A stretch of 64,000 nt of DNA, from the NCBI GenBank assembly GCA_963798745.1, contig CAWCUF010000003.1, forward strand, positions 806,001 to 870,000, written 5' to 3'. The notes below the pieces were generated by a model. It did no database searches, was not told the origin of the DNA, and worked only from the letters and a program-made list of their open reading frames with translations. The position numbers and the translations under genes are program-made. Position 1 is the stretch's first letter; every line of letters starts with the position of its first letter. Of this stretch, positions 44,965-54,769 are shown piece after piece. This stretch comes from Prado023 sp963798745 (lineage in GTDB: Bacteria; Actinomycetota; Actinomycetes; S36-B12; CAIYMF01).

Positions 44965-45356
44965 CTAGAGGGAGTTCGGCGTCTCCTCGGTGACCGCTGC
45001 CTGAACGCACTCGAACGCCGTCCGATAGGCCGCGCGGACGCCCTGTGGGGCACTCTCCTGGTCCTGAGCTCGTAGCCGTTCACAGGACTGGGATCCCTGG
45101 ACCAGGTACGTGATCCGGTCACTCCAATGATCGCCGGTCCTGTAGGCCACCATGACCACCCGATCGTCGGCGCCGCTGACTGGGGCCGCCATGACGACCG
45201 AGCGGGCACCTTCAGGAAGCCCCCTGGGTGGGCACTGGCCGCCACTCGCTCACAGCCCTGCGTGTCTTCAGCACCCCTGACGATTGACGGCAGAGCCACA
45301 CCGGCCCCGAGCGCAACACCGAGTGCCGTCACTGCCACCAAGACGCGACTGGTCAT
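44965..45356 (-). pseudogene. Secreted protein of unknown function, one-base shift
   Basis: From ATG 45356 a signal peptide MTSRVLVAVTALGVALGAGV leads to a short mature start (EDTQGCERVAASA). At a five-C run (45220-45224) the frame must change by one base to continue as GLPEGARSVVMAAPVSGADD, which then runs on to the stop at 44965 (YRTGDHWSDRITYLVQG ... SCERLRAQ). Joined it gives about 130 residues with two Cys pairs. Family not recognised. A sequencing error in the run would make it intact. Confidence 0.6.
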
Positions 45357-46275
45357 TTCATGACCCCCGACCCATCGATGGTTCCCCAGATATCGGGGAG
45401 AGGCAGAGGCAGGTCCCAACTTGAGCCGCCCGGCTCCCCAAGCCAAAGATGAGGCCAAGTCGGGACGGAGCCCACCTGCAACCCGCAGCCCCACCCCTGC
45501 CCCGCATCTCAGGCCATCAGACCGCGACCGGCGCCTTCCTCGTTGCGCGTGCGCGGGACGCGGAACGACGCCCGGGCTTCGCGGGGCTCTGGGCTGGAGG
45601 ACATCGCGTAGCCGGCTCTCGAAGCGGGTGAACCCAGGGCCCCGGCCGGTGCCACACTCACCCTGTGGCTTCGAGCGACGTCGTGCCCTCGCCGGGGGCG
45701 TGGCGACCACCGCCGGGAACTCGCCCGGCATGGAACTGGTCCCCTCCCGATCACGGCCTCACCCCGCGGTTGGACCGCGTCCCACACTGGGTACGAGCCT
45801 GGTAACGGACTCCCCTGCTGGATCGCTTCGCCTACTCCTGGATGTGGGACTACGGCGGCTGGGACATCGTCCCGCCCCGCGACGACGGCACCGATCCGAG
45901 CCCCGGTCAGCCATCCTCAGTTCCCACGCTCGTCACCCATCCCCCCGCCTAGAGCGACTCCGCACAGGCGGCTCGTGGTCACCGACCGCAGAGTGAGCGC
46001 TTCGCGGCGTAGTCGCATCGGGCGCCGTGACACCGGGACGGCACGCGGCGATGTGAGGACTCCTCACGGACCCCGAGGGTTCGTCTTCGTCCGCCGCCGG
46101 TAGATGTCTCGCCGGTGGTGGTCCGTGGGCGTTGACTGAGCCGTCGGGGGGCCGGCTCAGGTGGGGGTCGTTTGGCTCTCGTCGTCCGACGGAGTGGGGG
46201 ATAGCGTCGGGAGTAACGGGGACGGCGCGGGGCTGTCGTGGTCTCGGGGTGGTTCCCCGGGGTTGGCGGTGTGTC
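45357..46275. other. Mostly non-coding stretch
   Basis: One + frame at 45806-45952 looks like a gene tail (LLDRFAYSWMWDYGGWDIVP, then PRDDGTDPSPGQPSS and a stop) but has no start or recognised family. The second copy of the short repeat is at 46001-46050. I see nothing else. Confidence 0.4.
46001..46050. repeat. Short dispersed repeat, copy 2
   Basis: Same orientation as the copy at 44902-44953, about 1.1 kb away, with a few substitutions and a two-base gap. The pair brackets the broken secreted-protein gene. Confidence 0.7.
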
Positions 46276-47130
46276 ATGCGTGGGACGCGGATCGCTGGAT
46301 CGCTGGTGGCGACGGTAGCGATGGTCGGGGGGATGGGCTTGACCGGCTGTGGTGGCAGCAGCGGGGGAAGCGCTGGGCAGAGCAGTGGGGGGCCACCGTT
46401 CGAGGTGACCTCCAGCGTGGTCTCCGGTGAGAACACCCAGGAGATCGAGGTATGGGCCCCGGATGCCGAGGGCAGTTGGCCGGTCGTGGTCGGGTTCCAT
46501 GGCCAGGGCGGGGTGAAGGAGGACTGGGATGTGCTGGCCACCGAGCTGGCCAAACAGGGGGTGGTGGTCTTCGTGCCCGACTACCGCTCGACGGGATCGG
46601 GGATCGACATGAAGACGGACCTGGTGTGCGCGAATCAGTACACCGCCAGTGTGGCTGGGGACTATGGAGCCGACCCCGATAAGTCGTGGACATTGGTGGG
46701 GCACAGCCTGGGAGCCAGCATCGTGCTGAACCCCAGGGACGATGTGCTGGACGAGCCCGGCGGGGCCCTCGATCCGTGCATCGACGGCCTGCCCGATTTC
46801 GGTGCCATCGTGGCGATGGAGGGGTGCTACTACGACTCCCCGGATGATCCCATCAGTGACGTGACCATGCCCGAGTCCGGGATTCCGGTGATGCTGTTGG
46901 CCGGTGAGAAGGACGACACGTGCCCTGCTTGGCAGTCCGAGAACGCTGCCCAGGCGCTCGATGAAGCCGGCTACGACGTCACACTCGTGACGATTCCCGG
47001 CGGCACGCACGGAACGCCACTGTTCCTCGACCCCAGCCAGAATCCGTGGGCCCAGCTGCCCAGCGACGACCCAGGAGGGCAGGCGACCGTGGCCGCGATC
47101 CTGACGGCGATCGAGTCCGTGCAGGCCTGA
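46276..47130 (+). CDS. Secreted lipoprotein alpha/beta hydrolase
   Basis: A 284-residue hydrolase with a lipoprotein signal (MRGTRIAGSLVATVAMVGGM, lipobox LTGC) and a Gly/Ser linker. Catalytic features: VVVGFHGQGGVKEDWDVLA (oxyanion), VGHSLGASIVL (Ser), LLAGEKDDTCPAW (Asp) and PGGTHGTPLF (His). Related to dienelactone-hydrolase-like and PET-hydrolase-like secreted esterases. ATG 46276 is chosen at the signal peptide. It lies in the island and has no obvious operon partner. Confidence 0.87.
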   Translation: MRGTRIAGSLVATVAMVGGMGLTGCGGSSGGSAGQSSGGPPFEVTSSVVSGENTQEIEVWAPDAEGSWPVVVGFHGQGGVKEDWDVLATELAKQGVVVFVPDYRSTGSGIDMKTDLVCANQYTASVAGDYGADPDKSWTLVGHSLGASIVLNPRDDVLDEPGGALDPCIDGLPDFGAIVAMEGCYYDSPDDPISDVTMPESGIPVMLLAGEKDDTCPAWQSENAAQALDEAGYDVTLVTIPGGTHGTPLFLDPSQNPWAQLPSDDPGGQATVAAILTAIESVQA

Positions 47131-47415
47131 CGCTGGGCCGCGACCTCTGTGCGGTGCTGGCCGGATACGAGTCCACTCCTGGCCGGGTGCGCACCGCGAA
47201 TTGACCGCAGCAGTCCCCGCTGCACCCGGGCTCGGTCAGGCGCCCTTCCGGACAACCCATCTCCAAGGCTCGGCCCTACACCACGCCCCTCGACTTGACC
47301 GTTGCCCCGCATGACGCGTCACAGTGGCGGTGATGCCTGCCCAGGGTGCGCGATAGGCGGATAGACTGCTCCCGTCGCAACGATCTCTGACACCACTCGG
47401 GTCTACCGTAGGTCG

Positions 47416-48373
47416 ATGACGATGCTGGAGCAGTACTTCAACACCGCGAGCTGGGATCCCGCCGACGCTCTCTCGGGCGGCTCCCGCTTGATCCCGATCG
47501 CCACTCCGCTCGGCGAGTTCCGGGTGTGGACCAAGCGGGTTGGGACCAACCCGGACGTCAAAGTTCTGCTGCTGCATGGCGGTCCGGGAGCGACGCACGA
47601 GCTGTTCGAGTGCTTCGACACGCAGCTTCCCGGAGCCGGGATCGAGTACTACTACTACGACCAGCTCGGGTCCGTGCGCAGCGACCAGCCCGACGAGCCG
47701 TCGCTGTGGGACCTGGGCCGCTTCGTCGACGAGGTCGAGCAGGTCCGGCAGGCGTTGGGGTTGGACCGAACCAACTTCGTGCTGCTCGGGCAGTCGTGGG
47801 GCGGGCTCCTGGCGATGGAGTACGCGCTGCACCACAAGGAACACCTCCAGGGCTTGGTGGTCTCCAACATGTTGTCCAGCACCCGGCTCTACAACGCGTA
47901 CGCCGAGGACGTCCTCATGCCCGCGATGGACCAGTCGGTGCTGGCGCGGATCAAGGCCTTCGAGGCCGACGGCACGACGGAGGACCCGCAGTACGAAGCG
48001 CTCCTGATGGAGCACCACTACCAGCTGCACGTCTGCCGGCTTCCACTGCCCGACTGACCGGAACCGGTCACCCGCGGCATGTCCCACATCAATCCCGCCG
48101 TCTACGTGCCGATGCAGGGACCCAGCGAGCTCGGACTCAGCGGAACGCTCGAGGACTGGGACCGTTCGGCCGACCTGTCGAGCATCGACGTGCCGACGCT
48201 GGGGATCGGAGCGACCCACGACACGATGGACCCCGCTCACATTGCGCTGGATGGCCGACCAACTGCCGCGTGGTACCTACGTGCACTGCCCCGAAGGCAG
48301 CCACCTGGCTCAGTACGACGACCTGGACCACTACTTCCCCGGCCTTATCAACTACCTCACGGCGCTGGCCTGA
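47416..48373 (+). pseudogene. Proline iminopeptidase-like hydrolase, nonsense and frameshift
   Basis: The first 213 codons give a proline-iminopeptidase-type hydrolase: VLLLHGGPGATHELFE, YYYYDQLGSVRSDQPD and LLGQSWGGLLAMEYA (Ser). A TGA at 48055-48057 stands where the family has Trp (LPLPD-stop-PEPV). The frame continues with GMSHINPAVYVPMQGPSELG and DVPTLGIGATHDTMDPAHIA, then shifts near 48245 to WMADQLPRGTYVHCPEGSHL with the catalytic His, ending at 48373. One nonsense mutation and one indel thus inactivate a gene that is otherwise well kept. Confidence 0.85.
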
Positions 48374-48500
48374 GGATCGACCCAGGCCGCGATCCCCGAG
48401 CCGTGCCCTGAACGCAGTAAGAACGGCGTTCAGGGCGATACGCGGCGATGTGGGGCAGGTCTGTCGGGCTCCCAGTTGTGCGGCGTCCGGGTCGAGTGGG

Positions 48501-48932
48501 TCAGGGGGCGGGGTGTTCTGCTTCTTCGCCGAGGTCGACCAACTCTGCCCCGGTTGCTGCGAAGTCCCTGGGGTTGAAGGTGTAGATGGGCAGTGCCTGG
48601 CTCACGGCGATCGCGGCGATCATGGCGTCGAACGCGCGCGCTCGAGACTTCTGACCCGCTGCGCGTAGCGACGCGGCGATAGGGCCGAAGGCTCGAGCGG
48701 CCTCGGCGTCGAAGGGCAGCGGTTCACCGAAGTCGGTCTCGGCCTGCTGCAGGTGTCGTTGGCGAGCGGCTCGCTCGGACGCGGTGGCGGCGACGAGCGG
48801 TCCGACGCTCAGTTCCGCCAAGGTCACGGTCGTGATGACGGACTCGGCGGCCAGGCGCCGAGGATCGACCTCCCCTAAGCGGATGACCGCGCTGGTGTCT
48901 AGGACCGCGCGATCGTGGGGCGGGGTGGTCAC
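48501..48932 (-). CDS. vapC: VapC-type PIN-domain toxin
   Basis: A 143-residue PIN-domain ribonuclease. The four acidic metal-binding residues are visible: Asp12 in AVLDTSAVI, Glu40 in TVTLAELSVG, Asp102 in ARAFDAMIAAIA and Asp123 in FNPRDFAATG. It would cut RNA, usually a tRNA, when freed from its antitoxin. Its start lies in the stop of the antitoxin gene (4-base overlap), the standard VapBC layout. Confidence 0.93.
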   Translation of the reverse strand: MTTPPHDRAVLDTSAVIRLGEVDPRRLAAESVITTVTLAELSVGPLVAATASERAARQRHLQQAETDFGEPLPFDAEAARAFGPIAASLRAAGQKSRARAFDAMIAAIAVSQALPIYTFNPRDFAATGAELVDLGEEAEHPAP

Positions 48933-49183
48933 AGGGACTGGTCCAGGAGTGCGTCGATGTCGCCCTTCAGCGCGGTGGCGTCCACCCGGGGAAGCCTTCG
49001 CCGGCGAGCCACCAGTTCCGCGGCAGACAGGCTTCGTCGTGGGAGGGGTCGTAGCTCGGCGACCGGGGTGCCGTCGCTCGTGATGGTGATGGTCTCTCCG
49101 CTTTGGACGCGTGCGAGCACGTCGCCGCCGTGATTGCGGATGTCGCGGACGGAGACTCGCTTCTCATCAGGGGTCGCAGTCAT
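48929..49183 (-). CDS. vapB: Phd/YefM-type antitoxin of the VapC toxin
   Basis: An 84-residue antitoxin. The N-terminal half has the Phd/YefM DNA-binding pattern KRVSVRDIRNHGGDVLARVQ, SGETITITSDGTPVAELRPL, and the C-terminal half is a helix that would wrap VapC. A TACACT box lies seven bases before the ATG, so the mRNA is probably leaderless, and a perfect palindrome covers that box: a strong case for autoregulation. Confidence 0.92.
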   Translation of the reverse strand: MTATPDEKRVSVRDIRNHGGDVLARVQSGETITITSDGTPVAELRPLPRRSLSAAELVARRRRLPRVDATALKGDIDALLDQSL

Positions 49184-49187
49184 GCGC

Positions 49188-49213
49188 TAAGTGTATCACC
49201 CGTGATACACTTA
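49188..49213 (-). promoter_or_regulatory. VapBC operator/promoter palindrome
   Basis: Two exact 12-base arms, TAAGTGTATCAC and GTGATACACTTA, are separated by CC. The minus-10 box TACACT of the vapBC operon lies inside it, four bases before the antitoxin start. Bound antitoxin would shut the operon. Confidence 0.85.
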
Positions 49214-49498
49214 GTCTTCAGCCGGCCGCGGGTGCGTGGCGACATGCGTGTGCGCTGGCTTTCGGGCCGAATCTCGCAGACTCGGTGTGCGCCCGACTGG
49301 CGAAAGGGAACACTCGGGACTTGGCCGGATCTGGGTGCTGACAGGGGTTCGCGGCGTAGCGCTGGGGATTGAAGGGAACCTCGGGATTCCGCAAGAGGCA
49401 GATCCCTCGCGGCCGACCTGGGCGCTGTCATGCCTTCCGCACGGTGCGCGATAGCGGCGGTATGAACGTACGGCCTCAGCGCGTCAATGGTGCCGGGA

Positions 49499-49759
49499 CT
49501 ATCGGACGGATTCCCTCACCGGGCTCTCCTGCCGGTGAACGTCGTAGCCGCGAGGGAATGTCGACCAGACAGCGGGCAGCACTGCGATCGCGATGCAGAT
49601 GACCGCGCGCGTGAGACGCTGGATCGCGCTGAGGATGAGGTCGTCAACCATGACGCTGGGTTGAGTCATCTGGGTTGCGGTGTGTGCATCGATCACCGCG
49701 ATCCACAGGAATGGCACCGAAGCCAACCCGAACAAGACGCTCACCCAGCGAAGCCACAC
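49499..49759 (-). CDS. Possible small two-helix membrane protein
   Basis: An 86-residue frame with GTG start and two hydrophobic segments (VSVLFGLASVPFLWIAVIDA and AVICIAIAVLPAVW) divided by a polar stretch. Composition is protein-like. No family recognised and no clear ribosome site. It lies beside the IS3 remnant. Confidence 0.4.
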   Translation of the reverse strand: MWLRWVSVLFGLASVPFLWIAVIDAHTATQMTQPSVMVDDLILSAIQRLTRAVICIAIAVLPAVWSTFPRGYDVHRQESPVRESVR

Positions 49760-49784
49760 GGGAACAACCCGCCCAGACGGAATC

Positions 49785-51235
49785 TGTCAAGTCAAATGAG
49801 ACAGTTGCGGTCAGTTGATTTGGGGATGGGGTTCGGGCTCGTTGATCCAGGATTGGGTGGGCATGACCGGCGGGTGTGGTCGACGACTGAACCGCTGGGG
49901 GTGGGTGTGGTAGGCGGCGGTGAGGGTGTTCTGCCGGTCCTGGTCGATGGCGGCGGCGGTGCCGAAGTGGACCGAGGCGGGGGTGTGCCAGGCGATGCCG
50001 GAGTGGCTGTGGATGTAGTTGTACTCGTGGAAGAACCCGGCGCAGAACTCGCGGGCGTGTGCCAGTGAGGCGAACGATTTCGGGAAGTTGGGCAGGTATT
50101 TCAGGGTCTTGAACTGGGCTTCGGAGAAGGGGTTGTCGTTGATGACCCGGGGTCGGGAGTGTGACGGGTGACGCCGAGGTCGGCCAGCAGCGCGGAGACG
50201 GGTTTGGAGGTCATCGACGTGCCCCGGTCGGCGTGCACTGTGTGCGGGGCGACGCCGTTGCGCTCGATCGCTTCGGCGATGAAGTCCGCGGCCAGCTGGG
50301 AGTCCTCGACGGGGAGACGATCCAGGACGGGTTGAACCGGGAGTAGATGTCGATCAGGACGTAGAGCTGGTAGAAGATCCCCTTCGCTCGGGCCTCTCAG
50401 TTTCGTGATGTCCCACGACCAGACCTGCGAGGGGCCGTCGGCGAGGAGCTCGGGTTTCACCGTGGCGGGGCGGGTGGCTTGCCGGCGCCGTTCCCGGGTC
50501 TGCCCGGCGGCTCGGGCGATCCGGTACATGCTCGACGCTGAGCACAGGTAGTTGCCCTCGTCGAGTTCCCTGGCCCAGATCTGGCCGATCGACAGGTCCG
50601 CGTACCCGGGGGTGTTGATCAGGGTCAACACCGCGGCGCGTTCAGCGTCGGACAGGCTTGACTGTTGGCTGGTAGCGCGCGCGCCGGGCGTGGGCCGTGA
50701 AGCGGTAAGCGGCGTGCCGGTAGTGGGTGGCGCGGGAGCGGCCGATCAGGGTGCAGGCACGCCGGATGGACACCTTGGTGGCGCGCAGCTGGGTGAAGGT
50801 GGTGTTCATGGCCTCGGGACGGCGGCGGCGCGCCCGTCCTCTCGGAGATGATCTCCAAGAGCCCTTGCAGTTTTCCCATGATCTCCACCACCGCCTGCGA
50901 CTTGGCCAGCTCACGGGTCAACCGCTCGTTCTCGGCCCGCAGCCGCCCGGGTCGTCCTTGCCGCCAGGGGTGGCCCGGTGCGCCCGCCGCGGCCCGACCT
51001 CCCCCAGCGCACGCGTCGCCATCCATCGCGGACCTGCGACTGGTAGAGGCCCTCACGGCGCAGCACCGCGGTCTTCTGCCGTGCTCGGCGGCCTCGTACT
51101 CGGCCACCACCCGAGCCCGGTACTCGGCGGTGAACGTGCGACGAAACGGCCGTGCCGACGGGTCGGGCACCTGTTCCGTGCCGGCCGCCGAGTGATCATC
51201 CGTGGGGAGGACTGGACTGGTGGCGCTCACGGGAC
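49785..51235 (-). mobile_element. Degraded IS3-family element
   Basis: The minus strand carries an IS3 OrfA-like start from 51230 (RPFRRTFTAEYRARVVAEYE, and RLRAENERLTRELAKSQAVV) and an OrfB integrase (GPSQVWSWDITKLRGP, APHTVHADRGTSMTSKPV, and in another frame FCAGFFHEYNYIHSHSGIAW with the stop at 49813). Several frameshifts break both. A candidate end (TGTCAAGTCAAATGAGACAG) lies near 49785; I did not find its inverted partner on the other side, so the right end is lost or diverged. Confidence 0.8.
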
Positions 51236-51384
51236 GTCGTCAGCACAGGGGGAGGGTGGGGTGAGCAAGGAAGGGAAGACGCCTCCTCAGCCCACGCTCA
51301 TAGCCGCGATGCGGACGTTTCGCGGCGGTATGTAGCGGGTCATTCGCGCGCCCGAGCGAATGCGCACTGGAGAGCTGGCGGACT

Positions 51385-51448
51385 CGCACGACGCACACGC
51401 TGTGGAGTGGTCGCGGTGCGCACCGCAGACCTGCGGGCGCTGGCTTGA
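51385..51448 (+). pseudogene. Tiny IS110 transposase fragment
   Basis: Encodes HDAHAV and, one frame on, GVVAVRTADLRALA, the stretch following the catalytic Asp pair in IS110 transposases. It matches the fragment at 29865-30095 in content. Confidence 0.5.
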
Positions 51449-51457
51449 GCCGCAAGC

Positions 51458-52111
51458 TCAACTCGGCGTGGCCCGGCCCGCCAGGTAGGCCAGGACCGCA
51501 AGGACCCGGCGGTTGTCCTCTTCGTCGGAGTGCAGGCCGAGCTTGTTGATGACGTTCGCGACATGGGTCTCGACGGTCCGGTCGGTCAGCCAGAGCCGAC
51601 GTGCTATCCCGCGGTTCGTCCGGCCCTCGGCCATCAGCGAGAGCACTTCTCGCTGACGCGGTGTCAGCAGGGCCAGAGGATCTCTGGGTTGGCGGGGGCC
51701 GATCAGTTCAGTGACGATCTCCGGGTCCAGAGCCGTGCCGCCGGCTCCGACTCCTCGTAGTGCGTCGAGGAAGTCATCCACGTCGAGCACGCGATCCTTG
51801 AGCAGGTAGCCGAACCGTCCGGCGCGCACGAGCTCAACCGAATGCCGCGTCTCCACGTGTGCGGAGAGCAGCACGATGGCCAGCTCCGGGAAGTCCTCGC
51901 GCAGGCCGCGTGCGGCCCGCGCCCCATCATCACCGGCGTGGGGAGGCATCTCGATGTCGACGACCACGAGGTCCGGGCGATGCTTGTGCACCGACGCGAC
52001 GAACGCGTCGGCGTCTCCGACCCGAGCCACGACTTCGTGCCCCGCATCCTCGAGCACCCTGGCAAGTCCTTCCCGGAACAACACCGCATCCTCCGCGATC
52101 ACAATGCGCAC
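51458..52111 (-). CDS. NarL-type response regulator
   Basis: A 217-residue regulator from GTG 52111 (VRIVIAEDAVLFREGLARVL). The phospho-acceptor Asp is in LVVVDIEMPPHAGDD, the Ser/Thr in VLLSAHVETRHS and the Lys in YLLKDRVLDVDD; the C-terminus is a LuxR helix-turn-helix (LALLTPRQREVLSLMAEGRT, then NRGIARRLWLTDRTVETHVA). The frame is open much further upstream but there belongs to the neighbouring gene remnant, not to this protein. No kinase gene is next to it, so its partner must lie elsewhere or be lost. Confidence 0.88.
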   Translation of the reverse strand: MRIVIAEDAVLFREGLARVLEDAGHEVVARVGDADAFVASVHKHRPDLVVVDIEMPPHAGDDGARAARGLREDFPELAIVLLSAHVETRHSVELVRAGRFGYLLKDRVLDVDDFLDALRGVGAGGTALDPEIVTELIGPRQPRDPLALLTPRQREVLSLMAEGRTNRGIARRLWLTDRTVETHVANVINKLGLHSDEEDNRRVLAVLAYLAGRATPS

Positions 52112-52214
52112 GGGATCACCGCCCGGACCGTCGTCCCCTGGGTCTTGGAGCTCGCCACCTGGAGGCGACCTCCAGCTGCCTCCACCCGGTCGGCTAGCTA
52201 GGGCAACCCTCGCA

Positions 52215-52239
52215 GACAACGAGAAGTTTCTTCGTTGTC
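52215..52239 (-). terminator. Hairpin after the SMP-30-like gene
   Basis: Arms GACAACGAGAAG and CTTCGTTGTC pair with one bulged base around a three-base loop. It lies just beyond the stop of the SMP-30-like remnant at 52243, as a terminator would. Confidence 0.55.
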
Positions 52240-52242
52240 CGG

Positions 52243-53280
52243 TCAGGTTCCTAGTTGGCGCGGGAAACCAACACCGACCACTTCCCGGTCGGCGTGCGCG
52301 GCGCCGGGTGACCGAGGACTGGGTGGCGTCGGGAGTGGTGAAGCGGGCGTTGGGCAGGTACAGCGCCCCGGCGATCCTCGCGACGGTGGTGGGGACGTCG
52401 AAGGCATTCGCGCGCAGGTAACCGGTCAGCTTGCCGGCGGTGCCGCTGCGGTCGAGCCGGATCACGGCGACCTTGTTCATCGTGTTTTGCACGACGTAGA
52501 GGGTGCGGCCCTCGAGCAACATGCCGTCGCCCCGCTCCAGGGACACCCCGCCGACGTCGACCTGGGTCGTCTCGCCGGTGGCAGGGTCCACCCGGTAGAG
52601 CAGGCCCGTCTTGGTGTTGACCACCAGCAGGGCCTCACGGTCCGGGGTCTGGGTGATGCCGTTGGCGCCGAGGGCGTCGCCCTTCACCCACTCCCCGGTC
52701 AGGGGCACGGTCTGCACCCGTTCCTGGGTCGGCAGCGACCCGTCCCGGCCCAGCGGCAGGCGATACAGCTGCGCTTGGGAGGAGTCGGTGAACCAGGCTG
52801 CGTGCTTGGTCACGACGACGTCGTCGACGAAGGTGGCGCTCGACGTCGTCAAGGTGTACGACGCCAGCAACTCCCCGCTGCGGGAGTCGACCACCCTTGC
52901 CTCCCCGCCCGAGCCGCCGGCCACGAACAGCCGGCCGCGGCGGTCGGCCTTCAGGCCCAGGGACGGCGTCCCGGCCCTGCGGTGACCTCGCTGGTCCGGC
53001 CGGTGCGGACGTCGAGGCGCAGGATGGAGCCGTCGGAGCGTGAGCCGAGGTAGGCCGTCGTGCCTCGACCGGCGGCGATGCCCTCGGGGGCGAAGCCGTC
53101 CGGCAGGGCGATCTGGGAGGGGAAGGAACGGGACGAGCCGTGCCCCGCGGCGTGCTGGCGGCCGGCGTCGAGGTGGGCCCCGATGGCGGCGGAGGCTGAG
53201 GCGATACCGGTCAGTGCGTCCAGTGAGAGGCCGGCACCCACCAGGCCGGTGCGTAGCAGGACGGAGGACGTGCGCTTCAT
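52243..53280 (-). pseudogene. Secreted SMP-30/NHL-like beta-propeller, frameshifted
   Basis: From ATG 53280 a signal peptide (MKRTSSVLLRTGLVGAGLSL...ASAS) leads to a propeller protein: ALPDGFAPEGIAAGRGTTAY. After RTSEVTAGPG (about 52972) the frame shifts by one base and continues SLGLKADRRGRLFVAGGSGG, VVVTKHAAWFTDSSQAQLYR, GDALGANGITQTPDREALLV and VGGVSLERGDGMLLEG. The last 20 codons seem to shift again before the stop at 52243. Such exported SMP-30-like proteins are common in actinobacteria and of unclear role. Function lost unless the shift is an error. Confidence 0.75.
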
Positions 53281-53395
53281 GGGCTGCTCGCGTTCCGGCG
53301 GCGGACCGGCCCGCCACCCTGGCCTTGAGCCTACCCAGGCCAGCCACACCGTGGCGGGTTCCGCGAGGCCGGGGTCGCCGGGGCGGGTGTTAGCG

Positions 53396-53668
53396 GTGCG
53401 CGTCGTCAGTGTTTGGAGGGCTGAAGCTCAAGGTCCTGTCAGTTGGATCCCTGAAGGACACACAGCCTGAAGAACACGCAGCCTCGCGAAAGGGCAACGA
53501 GCACACAAGTCAAGACACGATCGCGCAAAGGATTGAAGCCCCAGGATGCGTCAATCTGGGCGCCATGGGCGCCCGCAGGAGCCCGATGAGTTGTCCGAGG
53601 TCGATGGCGGCAGCACCCGGTGGCGGTGTGGTGGCTCCGCCATGGTCCACAGAAGACGTGACGTCGGG
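53396..53668. other. Intergenic, lower GC
   Basis: About 270 bases, visibly less GC-rich than the surroundings (for example near 53520). No protein pattern or strong hairpin seen. Confidence 0.4.
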
Positions 53669-54139
53669 TTAGCTTCGGGCGCCGGGGATGCGCAGGCCAT
53701 TCCGCTGGCTTCCGCGCGTCCTGTCCTCGCCCACCTTGTAGCCCCGGGCAGTGAGCCGTTGTGCGAACCCCTTGATGCCCAGTGGGCGCGGAACGCCGTG
53801 AGCGTGTGACCAGTCGACGTAGTCGCCGTGTAGCCGGGCGGTCGTGGTGAACGCGCCCGCGGCCACCACGACGCGTTCCTCCCACCACTCGCGCGGGGGA
53901 TCCATCTCGCCGAGGTAGGCAGCGACCTCATCGCGCACCTGAGCAGGCGCCCGGAGGGCCGCGAGGTCCGAGCCGTCGCGCAGCCAGGCGCGTGCCCCGG
54001 CGACGGCGAACGCGAGCAGCGCGGCCCTCCCGTCCGGTGACTCCTCGAGAGCGGCCTTGACCCGCGAGTCCCGTTGGGCAACGGGATCGCTGATGCGAAG
54101 AGGGAGGAGCCGGCGGCGTAGGTCAGTGTCGTCGTCCAC
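53669..54139 (-). pseudogene. C-terminal piece of a P4-type primase/helicase
   Basis: The 156-residue frame reads TDLRRRLLPLRISDPVAQRD (end of the D5/P4 helicase domain), AALLAFAVAGARAWLRDG, VRDEVAAYLGEMDPPREWWE, and the winged-helix end RLHGDYVDWSHAHGVPRPLG and IKGFAQRLTARGYKVG. This is the tail of phage/plasmid P4-family primases. The primase and ATPase parts are missing upstream, where transposase debris starts. It marks the remains of a replication module of the integrated element. Confidence 0.75.
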
Positions 54140-54142
54140 TCT

Positions 54143-54275
54143 TCAGCGGGCGGGAGCCGCCTTGATCCGGTAGGCGACGCGGGACCAGAGTTGGGTGATG
54201 TTCAGGCATTCATCGCGCAGCCTGCCGTTGAACGCCTCGATGTAGTCGTTCTTCCAGGGTTGCCCAGGTGGGACG
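54143..54275 (-). pseudogene. C-terminal transposase fragment (IS3/IS481-type)
   Basis: The minus frame reads PPGQPWKNDYIEAFNGRLRD followed by ECLNITQLWSRVAYRIKAAP and a stop: the N-x-YIE-FN-RLRDECLN region with the catalytic Glu of IS3-like integrases. Only this tail remains, joined directly to the IS1595-type piece. Confidence 0.7.
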
Positions 54276-54284
54276 AACCACAGT

Positions 54285-54600
54285 CCGGATCGTTGTAGCC
54301 GTTCCACACGTCGGTGATCAGGTGCGCGCCCGGTTCGACGTTGCTGGTGATGAATGCGCGCAGGCTCGTCGCGGACGCGTCGGTCAGGGTCTGCATCCGG
54401 CAGCGGAACCCGCTCGGCTCGAACACCTCAATCGCGATGCACACAAACACCTTCTTGCCTCTGGCGCGTCCCCGCGCAGGCCGGGCTCGTCCCCGCCGAT
54501 GTAGGTCTCGTCGACCTCCACGGTTCCGGTCAGCCGGTCCGGGCCCGGGCGCACGAGCACGGCCCGCAGCCGGTGCAGCATCGCCCACGCGGTCACCTAC
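54285..54600 (-). pseudogene. IS1595-family transposase fragment
   Basis: Two frames give the core of an ISXO2-type DDE transposase: TAWAMLHRLRAVLVRPGPDR and TGTVEVDETYIGGDEPGLRG (first Asp and the typical VDETYIGG), then RGKKVFVCIAIEVFEPSGFR and PGAHLITDVWNGYN (second Asp). Frameshifted and cut at both ends. Confidence 0.75.
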
Positions 54601-54769
54601 GCGGGCGGCGTTCAAGCACTGGTCCACGAGAGCCGCCTGGTCATCATGGTGCCGCACAGACCGTGGCACGGCGCCAGCAGCTCGTAACTCGTAACTCGTC
54701 TGGACTTGGCCCTCACCCAGTTGCCCGAGGCGTACCGGCCACGGTCGGGTGATCAGGACTCACCGAAGG

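Noticed and set aside
51458..53347. One 629-codon open frame that would fuse an SMP-30-like propeller to a response regulator
   Set aside because: The propeller starts with a signal peptide in another frame, and the regulator has its own GTG start and a complete receiver domain. High GC keeps the joint frame open by chance.
53669..54139. Intact small gene
   Set aside because: The pattern begins in the middle of a P4-type helicase domain, so it is the tail of a larger, deleted gene.
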